6,403 nt of DNA from Firmicutes bacterium UBA1065 (GTDB lineage: Bacteria; Bacillota; Clostridia; Tissierellales; Sedimentibacteraceae): contig DCDC01000110.1 in NCBI GenBank assembly GCA_002316225.1, forward strand, positions 1 to 6,403. Direction: 5' to 3'. The notes beneath the pieces are model-generated. The model was not told the origin of the DNA. It worked only from the letters and a program-made list of their open reading frames with translations, and made no database searches. Shown here piece after piece: positions 5,100 to 6,403 of this stretch (positions are counted from its first letter, which is position 1; every line of letters begins with the position of its first letter). A program made the translations under genes and the position numbers.

Positions 5100-5915
5100 G
5101 TGACTGTTGAAAAAACAAACTTTGAATTGTTGACAAATAGGGACAGGCTTGAAGCATCAAAAAAAAGTACGGCAACGGTAAAAAATGAATTTAGTGAAAA
5201 AATTGAACGATTAACCAGAAGCAGCGCTTATTTAGACTATTGCGAAGAGGTATATGGCTACAGGGTATATCTTTTTAACATGATGGATAAACAACAAATA
5301 GATTTTGTTTTAGGTTCTGTTCCGATATCGGTAAAAGATACAATTTTGGATTTAGGGTGCGGTCCCGGAAGTATTTTGAACCTTTTAGTCAATAAATACG
5401 GATGCCGGGGAATTGGAATTGATCAACTGGATGGTGATATCTTGGATAGAACCGGCAAGGCATTTAAATACATCATTGGTGACATTGACAGGATCTCTGA
5501 CTATGGTTTAAAACCCACAGTTACACTATCCATTGACAGCCTCTATTTTAGCAAAGATTTGGATAAACTTGTTGGGCAATTAAAGAGTATAAAAAATAAT
5601 AAAATGTATTTATTTTATTCCCAATATATATTTGATGAAGCCGTTGAAGATAAGAGTATCCTTGATAGCAATAAAACAAAAATAGCTGATACCCTTAACA
5701 AAAACAATATTATTTTCAAAACTATTGACTTTAGTGAAAACGAGTGCTTATTATATGAGAATTCCATAAGAGTACTGCAAAAATATAAAAAGAAATTTGA
5801 AGAAGAAGGAAATTTAGATTTGTATGAGCAAAAACTTAAAGAAGATATGACTGGAATGAAATTGTATGATAAAAACCTTGCCTCACGATACCTGTATATA
5901 ATATATGAAATGTAA
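5100..5915 (+). CDS. class I SAM-dependent methyltransferase
   Basis: 271 residues from a GTG at 5100, selected because AAAGAGG (5085-5091) lies eight bases upstream. A TTG at 5082 in the same frame precedes that site and has none of its own. Motif I, the SAM-binding glycine loop, is TILDLGCGPGS at residues 81-91. The acidic end of strand 2 is GIGIDQLDGD (104-113), and GDIDRISDYGL with VTLSIDSLYFS fills the later Rossmann strands. An N-terminal helical part includes SSAYLDYCEEVYG, and the C-terminal helical part ends YDKNLASRYLYIIYEM, which looks like a natural end for this family. The substrate is probably a small molecule, but it is unknown. It is co-oriented with DUF1801 and its end overlaps the GNAT remnant by 11 bases. 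Confidence 0.85.
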   Translation: MTVEKTNFELLTNRDRLEASKKSTATVKNEFSEKIERLTRSSAYLDYCEEVYGYRVYLFNMMDKQQIDFVLGSVPISVKDTILDLGCGPGSILNLLVNKYGCRGIGIDQLDGDILDRTGKAFKYIIGDIDRISDYGLKPTVTLSIDSLYFSKDLDKLVGQLKSIKNNKMYLFYSQYIFDEAVEDKSILDSNKTKIADTLNKNNIIFKTIDFSENECLLYENSIRVLQKYKKKFEEEGNLDLYEQKLKEDMTGMKLYDKNLASRYLYIIYEM

Positions 5916-6117
5916 TGGGATTGGAACTAAGCTTATGAAAAAACTGTTTGGAGTACTAAGGGCCAATGGTTATACACAAACTTCGCTTTCCGTTCAAAAG
6001 GATAATCCGGCAGTGAAGTTTTATAAGCGATTGGGATATAGAATAAGGGAAGAAAAACTTGACCATGCGGGTAACGAAGATTTCATTATGATTAAAGAAT
6101 TGAAGACAGATTTGTGA
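5905..6117 (+). pseudogene. C-terminal half of a GNAT N-acetyltransferase
   Basis: Seventy codons from an ATG at 5905 that has no ribosome binding site. A TAA sits in frame at 5899. Residues NGIGTKLMKKLFGVLRANGYTQTSLSV hold the acetyl-CoA pyrophosphate loop (GIGT, end of the usual R/Q-x-x-G-x-G motif A) and helix 3. The motif B region NPAVKFYKRLGYRIREE follows, with the family's N-x-x-A-x-x-F-Y-x-x-x-G-F/Y pattern, then a last strand DFIMIKEL. About 80 N-terminal residues, including strands 1-4 that bind substrate, are absent, so it cannot be a normal enzyme. Its ATG overlaps the methyltransferase end by 11 bases, which allows translational coupling. It may therefore still make a peptide. The join between the two genes is a probable deletion scar. 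Confidence 0.72.
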
Positions 6118-6209
6118 AACTTAAAGAGAAGTATGGTTGGATTTAATGGAAAAATTGGTAATGAGATTAATTTTATAACTTAATTACAACAAATGAAAGG
6201 CGGATATAC

Positions 6210-6403
6210 ATGATTGGCAAAAATGGGATACGTATAATCTATGGGGATAATCCTAAGCAGATGGTAAAGGAATTACTTGAAGTCATAAAACCTGAAGAAG
6301 AAATAGATAAAAACTCACTTATCGGGATTAAGCCAAATTTAGTTGTAGCAAAACCTTCGAGCTCAGGTGCAACAACCTCCCCCGAAATAGTGGCAGGAAT
6401 AAT
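6210..6403 (+). CDS. DUF362 domain protein, 3' end outside the window
   Basis: An ATG at 6210 follows GAAAGGCGG (6195-6203) by six bases and stays open to the right edge, 64 complete codons. Residues LIGIKPNLVVAKPSSSGATTSPEIVAGI match the N-terminal signature of DUF362 (I-K-P-N-L-V then GATT-x-P). Family members are iron-sulfur-associated proteins in anaerobes, often with a ferredoxin domain further on, with no settled reaction. It starts 92 bases after the GNAT remnant and may have its own promoter, although none is evident. The upstream ATG at 6193 reads into a stop after six codons. Confidence 0.82.
   Translation, partial: MIGKNGIRIIYGDNPKQMVKELLEVIKPEEEIDKNSLIGIKPNLVVAKPSSSGATTSPEIVAGI

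Noticed and set aside
4484..5175. Minus-strand frames at 4484-4771 and 4969-5175
   Set aside because: They are antisense to the DUF1801 gene and the methyltransferase start. Their hydrophobic look comes from AT-rich codons reversed.
6118..6209. Terminator between the GNAT remnant and the DUF362 gene
   Set aside because: The AT-rich stretch around 6162-6187 gives only weak, broken pairing and no T run after a stem.

Overview
The window is AT-rich DNA with Gram-positive style ribosome binding sites (AGGAGG or GAGGTG 5-9 bases before starts). The protein families present (ChrB N-terminal domain, DUF4176, DUF1801, DUF362, flavodoxin-like) fit a low-GC Firmicute, most likely in the Clostridia. 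This assignment rests on protein resemblance recalled from memory and on base composition, not on a search. I see no rRNA, tRNA or CRISPR array.

Layout from left to right. (1) Positions 1-1697 hold the end of a ChrB N-terminal-domain protein followed by a 12-helix-type major facilitator transporter, apparently one operon and plausibly an efflux or oxyanion-resistance pair. (2) Positions 1744-2977 look like the remains of a type VII secretion (LXG-type) toxin locus. They contain a minus-strand transposase N-terminal fragment, a 62-residue glycine-zipper C-terminal remnant with no start, an unrecognised 200-residue gene placed where an immunity gene would sit, and an intact DUF4176 gene closed by a hairpin terminator. 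(3) Positions 3088-3951 are a scrap zone. They hold a regulator effector-binding domain interrupted by an in-frame TAG, a tandem repeat, two inverted repeats, a possible MerR-style promoter with a 19-base spacer, and a minus-strand TetR-family C-terminal fragment. (4) Positions 3961-4482 hold an intact small flavodoxin-like gene with a clear intrinsic terminator. (5) Positions 4531-6117 hold a DUF1801 gene, a class I SAM-dependent methyltransferase and an overlapping decapitated GNAT acetyltransferase remnant. (6) From 6210 to the right edge is the start of a DUF362 protein that runs out of the window.

The intact genes look like ordinary accessory functions: efflux, small-molecule methylation, and a flavin protein. 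The striking feature is the number of broken genes, about five fragments in 6.4 kb and on both strands, which suggests a region that repeatedly gains and loses DNA. The most interesting candidate system is the toxin remnant with its possible immunity gene and DUF4176 partner. The toxin body is gone while the two downstream genes remain open and well translated by appearance, as expected of an orphan immunity module. That interpretation is inference.
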